The position numbers and the translations under genes are program-made. Under the pieces are notes generated by a model that was not told where the DNA came from, searched no databases, and saw only the letters and a program-made list of their open reading frames with translations. From Wolfiporia cocos (lineage: Eukaryota; Basidiomycota; Agaricomycetes; Polyporales; Phaeolaceae), in assembly GCA_029448655.1 (NCBI GenBank), contig JACCLO010000014.1, positions 682,001-746,000 on the forward strand: a stretch of 64,000 bases of DNA. Reading direction: 5' to 3'. Positions 43,673-55,809 of this stretch are shown here, piece by piece. The first letter of the stretch is position 1. Each line of letters begins with the position of its first letter.

Positions 43673-43783
43673 CTGGTAAGCTAATCAACAGACTGGTATA
43701 GAATTGTCGTTTGGTAGTCAGGCTGGCATATGATATGCAAGGGGCAGTCGCAGCTTACCTATGTAGATATACTGTAACCTGTG

Positions 43784-43995
43784 TGCAGTTTGCGCCTTGC
43801 ACGGGGTACAAGCGCTAGGCCGAACATTTGCTTACTAAGCAAGTGGGGAGGAACAAGAGACGCGTAAGCACATTCGCGCAACACCTCCTTTTTGAAGGCC
43901 CTCATAGCTCACTGCAAAAACCAGTTTTCTGAAATTTCCGACCGCATACAACGATCCACAGCTTCGTACAATACACCTGAGACCCTCTCCTGAAC
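43784..43995. other. No gene recognised
   Basis: Short stretch between the end of the duplicated kinase segment and the start of element E. Confidence 0.4.
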
Positions 43996-45418
43996 ATGAC
44001 CGACGGCAATTACCCACCCGGGGCTGGAGAAAAAGACACCAACCAATTGATAAACGATTTTTCCACTCCCAACCCGCCGCCAAGCAACAACGACGCCATG
44101 CCCACCACCGCCATCATCGCCGACATCAACGAACATCGCATGGCTAACAATCGATCCCGCGCAACCTGGCGCGCGGCGGGAGAAGGGAGTCGCTAATGGA
44201 GATCGGAGATGCGAGCGCCCCCCTAAGTGACATCGCTAACATACAGATCTCCCCCCCAGCACCGGCAACAGATCCTCACCTGGACGCCGTCATTCGCGTG
44301 GGACAAGTGGCCTCGGCCCTCTTGCCCCAGTCCCGATGTCACAGATTTTACCGGCAGTCCCAGACCGGCGTCTGCGGGGACATACGTCCAACACCCCTTA
44401 GCCAAAAGGGCCGCTATAACAGCTCTGCTGTTATAGGCGGGACACACTATATGTGTAGTTCATATTCCCACGCTGGGCGCTTGCCCTTAGGTATTTGGCT
44501 TATACCGTTGCGCGGTTATGCCTTATGGTATGTTGTGCCACTGGGGTTTCCAAGCCCCTAATATTCTGTGACACCCGACTGGCATACCTGCAAACCGTTA
44601 ACCAAATGTACGGTTCCCACACCAACCAATTGAACCCGGCATCTTCTTCCGATCCCAAGCGTGCCGCTGACGAGCGCCTGCTAACGTTGGCCAGCGAAGC
44701 CCAAGACGACTTATTCAGCGAGAAGGGCTTCGAAATTCCGTGCGCCTTTTCCGAGCTGGCGCGCAACCGCATCCATATCCCGCTAACGATTACAACTTCC
44801 AAGGCCATCCGTACGATGCACTGTAACCCCGGCTCTGTTAAAGTCAAGCATCTGCAGAACTGGGAGGGCGTTAAGCGGGACGTGCTGGATCTGTCGTGCT
44901 GGCCTGCGGAAGAGACCCTGCCCGCGAGCAATTTTACTGAGGCTTGGCGGAACATGCTGAAGGTCTACAAGAGAATTGCTGAACTGGCAGTCGTGAAGCA
45001 CTTTCAGGACCACTTTGAGTTCCTCACGGGCACCCCTGACTTCTCGCGCAACATTTTGTGTTTTGACATTGAGGTTTGACGCGCATACATAAACAAGCCG
45101 ACCGCCTTCAGCACCTCGTCAGTCGAATACCGGAACCGTTCCCACAAAATTCGCCTACAGGTGTTGGAGGAAAAATCCTAAAGCAGTATCCGCGATCCCC
45201 CGCCTCAATACCACGCCTACAGCGACTCTTGCGGTCTCGGCGAACGGAGGCCCTTTCTGGAAGGCAGCCGGCCTCTACCCTCCGGACCGTTCTGCCTTAT
45301 CTGTGGGAGGGGTGGTCACGTCGCGGCAAAGTGCTCAGCAACTACGCTCGAAATTGGCCAACCAGTCCGGTGCACATGGCACCAGAAACGACTTGTTACT
45401 GACCGCACGAGACAGGAG
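43996..45418 (+). pseudogene. Element E, 5' part: Gag-like region with zinc knuckle
   Basis: A broken reading frame. The main open part is 44495-45079 (contains AADERLLTLASEAQDDLFSEKGFEIPCAFSELA as a helical region, then ITTSKAIRTMH and FLTGTPDFSRNILCFD). A zinc knuckle CLICGRGGHVAAKC lies at 45293-45334 in the same frame beyond two stops or an intron. The sequence runs to TDRTRQE, where element D with its AGGAG duplication interrupts; it resumes at 53437. An upstream ORF from ATG 43996 (66 codons) may be the N-terminus. Together with the 3' part this is a reverse-transcriptase element of a type frequent in mushroom genomes, not gypsy. Confidence 0.6.
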
Positions 45419-46117
45419 TGTTACGGGCCGAATACCCGTTCGTATATTCGAGTCGCGAATATAGATCGTTCTTCTGCACTTAGGCGCGCTGCCATGTGCA
45501 AGGCAAATACTCGTTAGATGCCTTCAAGGCCTAGGTGAAGTCCTTAGGAGATCGTGTAATATCCAATATGCGTTAGAGGATATAATTTGTTCAAGTGCAA
45601 GTCAAATAGAATATAAGACTCGCCTAAGTCCGAGAAGTCAGTGTGCACTTCGAGGACTTAGTCGTTTGGTTGCTCAGGAGAGAAATACTGAGCGTAGTTT
45701 CCTACGTTTGAGAACGAGTATAAGACTTCTTGTTTGTACAACAAGGTCGAGCTAAAGAGCCTCGACAATAAGTACATGAGCTTTTATACTACGCTAGGTT
45801 TTAGGGGTCGAGTCTATTACAGATGTCACCGGTACTATCTACGCTATAGTACCAAACGTTTGATAAGTCATATATCTGAGACGATAGATAGCAATGATGG
45901 CGGTTTACCGCCATCTATCAGCTAGTGAATGATAAACATGGAACGAGGACAGAGTTGGATCTGTCAGAGTTGAAACACGCCCTATCTGCTAGTACATCTG
46001 GGGTTAGCCCAGTAGAATCACGAATAGCCAGGGGGTTGGTTGTGCAACAAGTCCCTGTACCGTATCCGCCCGCTGGTGAGTTCTGTCGATATTCGAAAAG
46101 TCAAAATAACCGTAACA
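45419..46117 (-). repeat. 3' LTR of element D
   Basis: 699 bp; on plus TGTTACGGGCC...CCGTAACA. Same family as the element C LTRs. Confidence 0.92.
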
Positions 46118-48424
46118 CTTTTGATTCAATCAATGATCGGGATCTGGATCGCATGGACTACGAGCTCGTCTGGAATCATGGTTATTCCCTCGTTGTCTTC
46201 ATCACTTTCGTCAAGGTGGTACAATCTAGAAAATGTGTTGGCCATGACCAGTTTCCTTCCGGGGACGTGTTGCAACTTCAGGTCAAATTGCGAAAGGAAT
46301 AGATGCCATCTCGCTTGTCGCTGATTTAGGCACTGTGGGCTTCTCCAGTACGTCAGGTTTTGGTGATCACTTCGGATCAAGATCCGATGCGGTGCCCCTT
46401 ATAACAGATGCCGCCATTCTTCTAATGCTCGGACTATTCCGAGTAGTTCGCGATCATAGATTTCGTAGTTCCGTTCTGCTGGTGTCAGGGATTGTGAGAG
46501 ATATCCCACCAGCCGTTCATGCCCCATTTCATCTGTCTGTTTCAGCACTGCCCCTGTGGTGAACTGAGATGCATCTGCTTCGAGGATGAATGGTTTCTCC
46601 TTGTCCGGTGTTCCTAGTGCGGGCGCCGTTGTGAATGCCTGCTTCATGAAGTTGAACGCTTTCTGTTCTTTCTCCGTCCACTGGAACCCTGTTCCTGTGA
46701 CCGTTTTTGTGAGGTCTACCAGGGGTCGGGCGTGCGTTGAGTAGTGATCGATAAATTTCCGATAGAAGTTTGCAAATTCTAGGAAGGATCTGACTTCCTT
46801 GAGATTCTGGGGAGTCGGCCACTCTTTAATCCCATTGAGTTTCGCTGGGTCCATCTGGATATTTCCTGGGGTGATGACTAACCCCAGAAATTCGACTCTG
46901 TTGACGCCAAAGGCGCATTTTCCGGGTTTCACAAAGAGGTGGTTATCCACCAATCTTTGGAGAACTCGCCGTTCTCGTTCTTTGTGCGTTCTCTCGTCTT
47001 CTGAGAAAATGAGGATGTCGTCCATGTAAACGAGCACCCATACCTCGAGGATTTCTTCTTTCAGGATTTCATTCATCATTGCTTGGAAAGTCCCAGGCGC
47101 ATTGCATAATCCGAAAAACATGACCGTGGGTTCGTATAACCCTCGGTTTGTTTTGAAGGCTGCTTTTCACTGGTCTCCCTCTTTCATCCGGACGTTGTTG
47201 TATCCTGCTCTAAGGTCCATCTTCGTAAGGATCCTTGCTCCTTTCAGCTTTTCCAGGAGCTCCGAGATAAGCAGCAAGGGATAGACATTTTTTATCGTCC
47301 CTTCGTTCAGGTACCGATCATCATGACACGGTCGTAGGCCGTTGTCTTTCTTCGGGACAAAAAAGAAATGTGATGCCATTGGGGATTTTGAAGGGACTAC
47401 GAATCCCTTGGCCAGGTTTTCTTTTAAGAACTCGTCCAGTGCCTGTTGTTCTTTCGGTGACAGTGCGTAGAATTTGCAGTCTCTTGGCACGAAGTCGGGT
47501 TTTGATTCTATCGCGTGGTCCCATGGTCTCGATGTGGGGAATGCTGCTGTGGACTCTTTGCTGAATACTTTGGCAAAGTCTAATAGGTGATTGGGGACCA
47601 TCTCTTCGATCGTTCTTTCTGGTTCAGGGGTTTTCTGTGCGAATTCTTGGGATTTGGGTCTGTAGATCCGAATCCCTTCTCTCCCCTCTCCGTTTTGTCT
47701 ACATCTTCTACCTCCACGATGTCGGGGGTTAGGTGTCGTTCGAATATTATCTGTGCTATTCGCATGCCCGGGATAATTCTGTGTGCACTGGCTGAATAGT
47801 TGAAGATGATGGCTCCAACATCTCCTCGGTAGTCTGAGTCTATGACTCCAGCCTGCACCACCAGTCCATGTTTAAGGGTGTTTCCTGATCGTCCGGCCAA
47901 CCTCCCATATGATCCCTTTGGAAATCTTCATTTTTACTCCTGTGGAGACAAGTTTCCACCCCCCAGCTGGGATCTCGGTTTCTTCTGCGGCATAAAGGTC
48001 GTATCTCACAGCTTCTTGAGTTCCTCATGCCGGGACCTTTCCTTCTGGGGCGATTACCATCTCCACCGTATCCATTCGGAATGTGGTTTCTGGTTTTCCT
48101 TCTTCCGCCCCTAGTACTGATTGTACGTCAACCATCTGGTCCTTCCAGTCGATCGTGGGGTTTTCGTCTTTCAGCCAACCATACCCCAGGATCATATTTT
48201 CCGTGCCGATTGATCCTACCAGGAATCGGACTTTCCGTGTCTTCTGGGTTTTTGGGTATCGTAGGAGTATGGTGGCTTCTCAATCTATTCGCCCGTCTTT
48301 GTTTTCTGTCCCGTCAACGTTCTTGACAATGATCGGGTTCTTCAAAGGTTGCGTGGGCACCTTGTATTTTTCTACCACTCTGCTGTGGATTAGGTTCGAG
48401 ATTGATTCTTCTCAAACGAGGTAA
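46118..48424 (-). pseudogene. pol: Element D pol: protease, dUTPase, RT, RNase H only
   Basis: On minus from about 48424: remains of the protease region, dUTPase ([40 protein letters not shown], about 47990-47660), RT with YMDDILIF (near 47020), RNase H ending MANTFSRLYHL and IPIIDRI. Several stops and frameshifts (for example a TGA in the RT at about 47166). It then joins the LTR directly. The dUTPase again lies between protease and RT, confirming this as a trait of the C family. Confidence 0.88.
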
Positions 48425-49708
48425 TTACATGCGCTGCTTTCTCGGAGGGTAAGACTGTGGGCTTCCCTCCTAGGCAAAATCCTGTTCTTCTATGAGCTGT
48501 GCTAGGAGCTCGGGGTTCTTGGCTTTCAGGGCCCTGATTGCTGTAACCGCTCTGTTTGCGGTGAATTATTCAGTCTCCTCTTCAGAGACTTCTTCAATGC
48601 GAGCTTCCTGCTCGGCTTCTTCTTCTTCGGTCTTTCGGGTAGTCCGCCTAGGGCGTACTGGCTTCTTTGGTTTCTTTGGGCAGTCTCGTGACATATGCCC
48701 CGGCTGAAGGCAGGTGAAACACTTGCCCTTCTTGATATGATCATCCCTCTCCTGGGTGGTCATTCAATCTACATCCATCACGTTCGGATCTATCGGTGTG
48801 GATGCTTGCGGAGCACTAGTGTGTCCGTTATTCTGGTTCAGGGCTTGCCAAGCCTTTTTCTTGATAAACGGTTTATCGCGTTTCAAGAATACCTTGTATG
48901 TGTTTTCGTAGTATGAGGCAGCAGACTGCCATTCATCGATGGTTGCTGGCAGCGGTTGTACCCCGATGATATATCGGGTCGTGTGTTCTGGTAACCCTTT
49001 CTCAAAGAGGGTTATAAGTAGTGCATTTCCGTCGGCACTGTATCGGTCATACTGGGCCTTTCCAGCCAAGTTATTGAACTTGGTGATGTAATCATCGATG
49101 TCCTTTCTATCCTGAGCGGTGTCTAGGATTTTCTTCCGCGCTTTCTGTACCTCTTCGATGGCTCCGAAGGCTTTCTGGAAGTCTGCATCAAACTGTGCAA
49201 GACTTGGTAGGAAGAATCGTTTTGTTATGGGGTTCGTGTAGACCCTGTGGTAATTCTGTTTCCATTGGCCCGTTTTCCCCTTGTTCGAAATATACGAGAG
49301 GATAAAGATCACTCTCTGGATGTCATTCTGGAATGACGTTCCATACATTGTAAACCAGGAGTTACACTGGTTTATGAAGTTCTGCATGTCGGATCGTTCC
49401 CCGTCAAATACGTCTGGGGGATTGATCTTTATCATCGGGGGTCAGTAGTACGGGTTCGGTGCCGGAGGTTGAGGCTGCTGCGCATTCGGTGGTGGAGGCC
49501 CTCCTGGGGGTCCTCCTCCTCCCAGGTATCCTCTATCCGGGTTTCCTGGGTTTCCTCTGGGGTTCCCTGGGTGTCCTCTCCTCCGGGGTTCGCGGGCGTT
49601 CTTCCTCCGAATCCTCCAGGAGGGGGGGCATTCCCTCCTCCAAGTCCGAGGTTTCCTCCCAGTCCTTCCGCTTGTATCTGCGGAGGTTCGTCCAAATAGG
49701 CCTGAAGG
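48425..49708 (-). pseudogene. gag: Element D gag, 3' part with zinc knuckle
   Basis: Minus strand: Gly/Pro linker (49708-49450), capsid region INPPDVFDGERSDMQNFINQ (from 49435), zinc knuckle CFTCLQPGHMSRDC (near 48715) and acidic tail. Contains stops (for example before MTTQERD at about 48764). The gag end keeps GATTTTGCCTAG at the gag/pol overlap. Confidence 0.85.
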
Positions 49709-49713
49709 CCATG

Positions 49714-50806
49714 TGACACAGAACGCTCTGTGGGACTCACCAAGCCTGTATCCTTAGGTGATAGGCGACTTGGAGAGGAAGAGCACTCAATGCAGCAGGG
49801 TAATTGGAGGTTACTTCTACGGCGGACACCGAGAAGAATGAAACTAAAGTTATAGGCCGTCAAGGCCCTACTTATATACATAGTAATAACGGGTCATGTG
49901 CTACTGTATAGTGCATGCCCGATAAGGAGTGTGGGCTGCCATAAGGGCGACCAAGTGGAACGACTACTCTACAAAGGCCGTGACCCGCCGGTAATGGCCG
50001 AGCCAATGGTAAAATAGAGAGCGTGTGGTCTCATCGTAAGATGGACATGTGAATATGGGCGCAGCCCGGGTATAAGGGAAGCCGGTTGCTGGATACCGTG
50101 AGGTATAATGGCTATTGGCCGGTCTTCGTGTGATGACCAAGGCGAGATGCCGAGGTTGTTATGCTATTGGACCAGCAGGTAGCGTAGCATGTGATATGTC
50201 CGGGCCGGATGGTAACCGGAACATATGTTGGACTTAGCCGTGAGGCAAGGTCCGGTGTTTGGGCAACGCCGTGATGGCAGAAGCCCGGGACTTGGAGAAC
50301 GCCGAGTCTGTGGGAGGCCGAGATGGCCGTGACCTATAGCGATATTGCCTTGTTGCTAATATAACCCTGTTTGGTCGTGTTGCCATTATTATTATTATGC
50401 GAAGGCGTGGCGCGCCTGAGGTGTCATTGTGATCAAGGATCTGATGACGTGTGGGAAGCCGGAGAGGCCGACCCAATGGAACATTGCCATGAGGCGATGT
50501 TTGGTGTTGTGGGCATTATTATGCGAACGTGCCCCGCTCGGCCTATCATTATGATCTAAGATCTTATGACGTGGCTGGTCTAGCTTCTGACGGGCGAGAC
50601 CTATGATGTAGCTGTAGTGTTGCTATTGGACCGGAAGGTGCCATAGCGTTACATAAGCTGGTCATGTGGGTGATAAGCCCAGTTAAGGACTTGTCGTATG
50701 GCAATGGGAGTTAACCCGTAGATAACTTGTAGTTAGACGTATAAATCCCGGATGAATTGCTATAATCATAGGAAAAATGCTGTAAGCCCCAGATAAATCT
50801 GTGACA
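49714..50806 (-). repeat. 1093-bp solo LTR in element D gag
   Basis: Plus strand TGACACAG...CTGTGACA, target duplication CCATG at 49709-49713 and 50807-50811. TATA on the minus strand near 49880 sets orientation; a GGGCC/GGCC stem follows it. Non-coding; rich in short GGCCGxGA motifs. Confidence 0.88.
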
Positions 50807-50811
50807 CCATG

Positions 50812-51415
50812 TTCCTGTGTTTGTCGTTCCCATTCCTCCGCTTGGGTTAATCCAAGACGGATCTCCTCCACTACCCATTCCGGATGCGTTCTGTGGGGGA
50901 TTTCCAAAGAGGTTTGTTCCTCCAGCCATAGACCCAACTCCACTCTGCGCAAAAGCAGATATAAATCCTGAAGGGTCCTGTCCTCCGGTCTGGCTGTTAT
51001 CTGTTCCTGTAGAACTTCCAGGATTTCTCCCATCATCTCCGATGCGCTCAATTCCTGCCATTCCTGTGGGGCCCGAAGGCCGAGTCGTATTTCCATTGGC
51101 ATCGAAGGTTCTGTTGATGGTTTCAGTTTCATTTTCGGTCAACATCGCGGTTGACATCGGAGGAATTTCTCCAAATCGTTCGAACGCTTCACGCGTTATT
51201 TCCCAAGCAGTCGTTCCTGCGGAGGGGTATACTTGTACCCACTTTGATGCCCTATCTTCTCTTAGAATGACAACAATTCCTCCGCGGTTACGGAAGGCTC
51301 CAATGGTGTCAGTCCACTCGTATCGGTTGAGTCTGTAGACTCCCTGAATGTTCTCAGGCAAGAGTTCAATCAGTTGTGCTGGGAATTCTGGTCCGAATAT
51401 CATGTGCCCTTGCAC
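50812..51415 (-). pseudogene. gag: Element D gag, 5' part
   Basis: Minus strand from ATG at 51403 (MIFGPEFPAQLIELLPEN...), the same unrecognised N-terminal domain as in element C, then the Gly/Asn/Pro linker, cut by the 1093-bp LTR. Confidence 0.85.
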
Positions 51416-51449
51416 CGTGGTAGGTGAGGGTGTGATGAGCTCGACCTTC

Positions 51450-51505
51450 TGTTACGGCCGAATACCCGTTCATATATTCGAGTCGCGAATATAGATCGTT
51501 CTTCT
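51450..51505 (-). repeat. 5' LTR of element D, first piece
   Basis: Continues at 52069-52303 and 53019-53431 after two nested LTRs. The pieces sum to about 700 bp, the expected LTR length. Next to it at about 51438-51448 is the self-priming site (minus AAGGTCGAGCT). Confidence 0.88.
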
Positions 51506-52063
51506 TGTCACAAACTTTCCTTAGAGGATACGTAACATCCCTCGCTGCAGGTATTATAGGCGCCGCTAGGTGCGCGCGCGCTTCCCTGATCCTCAGCCAC
51601 CTCCAGCGCCCGTCCAGGACTCCGTCTAGATCATATGACTGTAGGTTAGCGCTGTAGGGTAGCGCGCACCTTAGGTACTCACGTTAGGGTCACACCGTCA
51701 CATGTCGTTACAGGTAGTTACATTGTCATGTGCCCTCTTAGTTACTGCGCACAGGCCGCGACTTTGGGCGACCATTACCGGTCAGCTCCCCATGTATAAG
51801 TACGACAAGATGGGGACTTACTTCCCCATCTTTAGGATTCTCGACAACTGAGCTTAGGCTCCTTTCTCATCTGCGTTTGTGTGCGTCTCTGCCCCGGGGG
51901 CCCTCCACGACTTGCTTGTCTGTGTGTCTTCCCTCTTGGTCGCCTTAGGAGTTCCCCCTTGGGGATACAGCCGACTGGCTGCCTTGCGGTTAGCACACCG
52001 CCTTGTAGGACGTCTAGGGACTCCCCTGTAGCCAGGGTCCCACAAACCTGTGAGTTTGTGTCA
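51506..52063 (+). repeat. 558-bp solo LTR nested in element D 5' LTR
   Basis: TGTCACAAAC...GTTTGTGTCA, target duplication CTTCT at 51501-51505 and 52064-52068. TRIM-type LTR family; stem GATGGGGA (51809-51816) / TCCCCATC (51823-51830) downstream of TATA. Confidence 0.92.
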
Positions 52064-52068
52064 CTTCT

Positions 52069-52303
52069 GCACTTAGGCGCGCTGCCGTGTGCAAGGCAAA
52101 TACTCGTTAGATGCCTTCAAGTCCTAGGTGAAGTCCTTAGGAGATCGTGTAATATCCAATATGCGTTAGAGGATATAATTTGTTCAAGTGCAAGTCAAAT
52201 AGAATATAAGACTCGCCTAAGTCCGAGAAGTCACTGTGCACTTCGAGGACTTAGTCGTTTGGTTGCTCAAGAGAGAAATACTGAGCGTAGTTTCCTACGT
52301 TTG
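52069..52303 (-). repeat. 5' LTR of element D, second piece
   Basis: Middle part of the D LTR between two nested LTRs. Confidence 0.85.
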
Positions 52304-53013
52304 TGTTACGGGTCGAATACCCGTTCGTATATCCGAGTCGTGAATATAGATCGTTCTTCTGCACGTAGGCACGTCGCCGTATGTAAGGCAAATACTCGTT
52401 AGATGCCTTCGGGTCCTAAGTGAAGTCCTTAGGAGATCGGTTAATATCCAATACGCGTTAGAGGATATAATCTGTTCAAGTGCGAGTCGAATAGAATATA
52501 AGACCCGCCTAAGTCCGAGAAGTCAGTGTGCACTTCGAGGACTTAGTCGTTCGATTGCTCAAGTGAGAAATACTGAGCGTAGTTTCCTACATTTGAGAAC
52601 GAGTATAAGACTTCTTGTTTATACAACAAGGTCGAGCTGAAGAGCTTCGACAATAAGTACATGAGCTTTTATACTACGCTAAGTTTCAGGGGTCAAGTTC
52701 GTCCCAGATGTCACCGCTACTATCTACGCTATAGTACCAAACGTTTGATAAGTATGTAGTGATATGTCTGAAACGATAGATAGAAATGATGATGGCGGTT
52801 GAACGCCATCTGTCAGCTAACGAGTGATAAACATGAAACGGAGACAGAGTTGGATCTGTCAAAAGTGAAACACGCCCTACATGCTGATACAACTGGGGAT
52901 ACGCCCAGTAGAGTCACGAGTAGCCAGGGGGTTGGTTGCGCAACAAGTCCCTGTATCGTATTCGCCCGGTGGTGAGTTCTGTCGATATTCGAAAAATAAA
53001 AATAACCGTAACA
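52304..53013 (-). repeat. 710-bp solo LTR of the C family nested in element D 5' LTR
   Basis: TGTTACGGGTC...CCGTAACA, target duplication GTTTG at 52299-52303 and 53014-53018: an LTR inserted into an LTR of its own family in the same orientation. Confidence 0.92.
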
Positions 53014-53018
53014 GTTTG

Positions 53019-53431
53019 AGAACGAGTATAAGACTTTTTGTTTGTACAACAAGGTCGAGCTAAAGAGCCTCGACAATAAGTACATGAGCTTTTATACTAC
53101 GCTAGGTTTTAGGGGTCGAGTCTATTACAGATGTCACCACTACTATCTACACTATAGTACCAAACGTTTGATAAGTATGTAGTGATATATCCGAGACGAT
53201 AGATAGGAATGATGGCCGTTGAACGCCATCTATCAGCTAGTGAATTTAAACATGAAACGAGGACAGAGTTGGATCTATCAGAGTCGAGGCATGCCCTATC
53301 TGCTAGTACATCTGGGGTTAGCCCAGTAGAATCACGAGTAGCCAGGGGGTTGGTTGCACAACAAGTCCCTGTATCGTATTCACCCTATGGTGAGTTCTGC
53401 CAGCGTTCGAAAAATTAACATAACCATAACA
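53019..53431 (-). repeat. 5' LTR of element D, third piece
   Basis: Outer end of the D LTR, followed by AGGAG at 53432-53436, the second copy of the D target duplication. Confidence 0.88.
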
Positions 53432-53436
53432 AGGAG

Positions 53437-54580
53437 TTATGTATCATCTGGAACCTCCGCGGCCAATGCCACACGCGCCGGTGCCCTGATGGGGAGCCAC
53501 ACCAGTGCTTGCTCTGTGGATCCTCTGATCAGCCAGCCACAGAATGCTCAGCCCTTGCTAACTTGTCAAAGCCTCCCTATCCGCGAGCTTGTGGTAACGC
53601 CTTACGACGCTGACGGGTTCGAGACCCTGCTGCGAAAACATGGCCTCCTAAACCAATATCCTAATTTACCCCATCGTATTTGCTTCGGTTTCCCAATCGG
53701 CAATTTTGGTCCTATACTCTACACTTTCACACCTGGCAACCACCAGTCTGCCATCTCCCATCCTGACGTTATTGATGCTTATGTTGCCGAAGAACTGCGT
53801 CTTAGTCGCTTCACTGGCCTGCTCTCCAAATGGGCAGTCGAAGCTGTTTTGGAAGGCCCTTTCAGGTCCTCGCCACTATCTGTGGTCGAGAAGGTGGGTT
53901 CCCCTGGGAAGTTCCGCGTGGTTTGGAACTTATCCTTCAAGGACGAAATGGGGATATCAGTAAACAATCAAATCGACTCCGATGATTTTCAGACACGTTG
54001 GAGCACGGCAGCCATTTTCGCCGATTTGGTGAGTTGAAGATTTACCCCGCCAGGCTCCCTGTTCTGGGACGCATTTGTGTACTGGCCGTATTGCCGCCAG
54101 GTGTGACGATGGAGCGTTTTTCTCTACGTCCGTAGGAGCGTATCACTCCGCACCTGTGTTCTCTTGCCGGGAGCGTCTCCCTCTCCGCTGGGGCGTGTTT
54201 TCCCCATCCGAATCGTTGCTGTTCTTGTGATGCAACGTATTGCTCACACGCACCTTTGTGAAGGTTGCGACCGCCCCAGCAGGCTCGCAAGCCGCCACGC
54301 TTGATATTGAGGCCGCATTCCAGGCTTCTCCTGTATGCCCCGCGCATAAGCGTTATATTGTGGTCAAACATAACGACTGCTTCTATGTCGATCACTGTTT
54401 ACCGTTCGGCATATCTTCCGCGACAGGCATTCAAGGAGAGCCGGCAGACGCTATCATTGACATTTTGAATGCGGAGGGCATTGGGCCTGCCACCAGATGG
54501 GTCGATGATTTCTGCGTGATGCGCTTACCTGTGGCGGGCGATGGCACGATCATACCCTTCTCTTATGCGTATGATCTTAA
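53437..54580 (+). pseudogene. Element E, 3' part: zinc fingers and reverse transcriptase
   Basis: Directly after D: CIIWNLRGQCHTRRC (CCCH-like finger, 53440) and CLLCGSSDQPATEC (knuckle-like). Then, in another frame, an RT region: LVVTPYDADGFETLLRKHGL, SVVEKVGSPGKFRVVWNLSF, a probable 235-nt intron 54029-54263 that joins frames exactly, then ATLDIEAAFQASPVCPAHKR (catalytic Asp), HCLPFGISSATGIQGE, and RWVDDFCVMR with the VDD of the active site. Broken off at about 54580 (YAYDLNS). The layout (zinc fingers, RT with LPFG...WVDDF) resembles DIRS-like or related tyrosine-recombinase retroelement RTs seen in Agaricomycetes; no recombinase or RNase H remains to confirm it. Confidence 0.7.
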
Positions 54581-54823
54581 CTCTATATACTACGATGAGA
54601 TGAGGACAAGCCTCATCTCTAAGATTCACGGCTTTTGGGCTTAGGCCCCTGTCCTGTCTTTCTGTGTGCGCCAGCTCACCCTCTTGCCTCTCTCTCTCTT
54701 ACTTGCTAGTCTGGGACCTCACGGCGACCTTGTAGCGGCGCCCTAGGTCGACTTGACTACGTCTCGTGGGAGATTATGGGGTCCCCAGCAGAGCCGGTCG
54801 CACAGTCAGGTACGGCTGTGTCA
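54581..54823 (+). repeat. Truncated TRIM-type LTR (TATA to end)
   Basis: Begins at the TATA (CTATATAC) and runs through the stem GATGAGG (54599-54605) / CCTCATC (54611-54617) to the LTR end GTGTCA. The upstream U3 part is missing and it is fused to element E. Confidence 0.75.
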
Positions 54824-54850
54824 ACAGGCTTCAGCACCAATCCATGGGAC

Positions 54851-55100
54851 TGTTACGGGTCAAATATCTGGCAAGCTGAAATGACCAAGTCGAGTTACTC
54901 AGCATATCGAGTAGCGCACTACTCGTCGGACTCAGCAGAGGCAAGCGTCGATATACCTAGCTGCAGGCTTAATTGCTTAAGCCTTTGAGAACGAGTATAA
55001 GATCCTTGTAACTCAACAAGGTCGAGCTGAGGAACTCAAACAGTATTTGCAGCAGGGTTTTTATACTACGATTCTGTAATCAGGGTCATAGTGTCCTTGG
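54851..55100 (-). repeat. Truncated LTR of family G
   Basis: Starts TGTTACGGGTC on plus (LTR 3' end); homologous in reverse to 62300-62546. The other half is missing; joins the next LTR without a gap. Confidence 0.75.
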
Positions 55101-55809
55101 TGTTACGGATTGAATACCCATTCGTATATTCGAGTCGCGAATATAGATCGTTCTTCTGCACGTAGGCACGTCACCGTATGCAAGGCAAATACTCGTTAGA
55201 TGCCTTCAGGTCCTAAGTGAAGTTCTTAGGAGATCGGTTAATATCCAATACGCGTTAGAGGATATAATCTGCTCAGGTGCGAGTCAAATAGAATGTAAGA
55301 CTTGCTTAAGTCCGAGAAGTCAGTGTGCACTTCGAGGACTTAGTCGTTCGGTTGCTCGAGCGAGGAATACTGAGCGTAGTTTCCTACATTTGAGAACGAG
55401 TATAAGACTTCTTGTTTGTACAACAAGGTCGAGCTGAAGAGCCTCGACAGTAAGTACATGAGTTTATATACTATGTTAGGTTTTCGGGGTCAAGTCCGTC
55501 CCAGATGTCACCGATACTATCTACGCTATAGTACCAAACATTTGATAAGTATGCAGTGATATATCCGAAACGATAGATAAGAATGATGATGGCGGTTGAA
55601 CGCCATCTGTCAGCTACTGGATGATGGAAATGAAATGGTGGCAGAGTTGGATCTGCCAGAGATGAAACGCGCCCTATATGCTAGTACAACTGGGGATGCG
55701 CCCAGTAGAATCACGAATAACCAGGGGGTTGGTTGCGCAACAAGTCCCTGTATCGTAATCGCCCGGTGGTGAGTTCCGTTGGTATTCAAAAATCAAAATA
55801 ACCGTAACA
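55101..55809 (-). repeat. C-family solo LTR, full length
   Basis: 709 bp TGTTACGG...CCGTAACA. Flanks CTTGG and GCGTG differ, so no target duplication. Confidence 0.85.

Larger units (their letters stand above)
45419..53431 (-). mobile_element. Element D: C-family gypsy element, integrase deleted, with three nested solo LTRs
   Basis: Minus orientation. 3' LTR 45419-46117; 5' LTR starts at 51450 and ends at 53431 (split in three pieces). Target duplication AGGAG at 45414-45418 and 53432-53436. Internal genes match C, but the element sequence jumps from the end of RNase H directly to the LTR (46117/46118): integrase, chromodomain, extra ORF and polypurine tract are missing. Confidence 0.93.
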
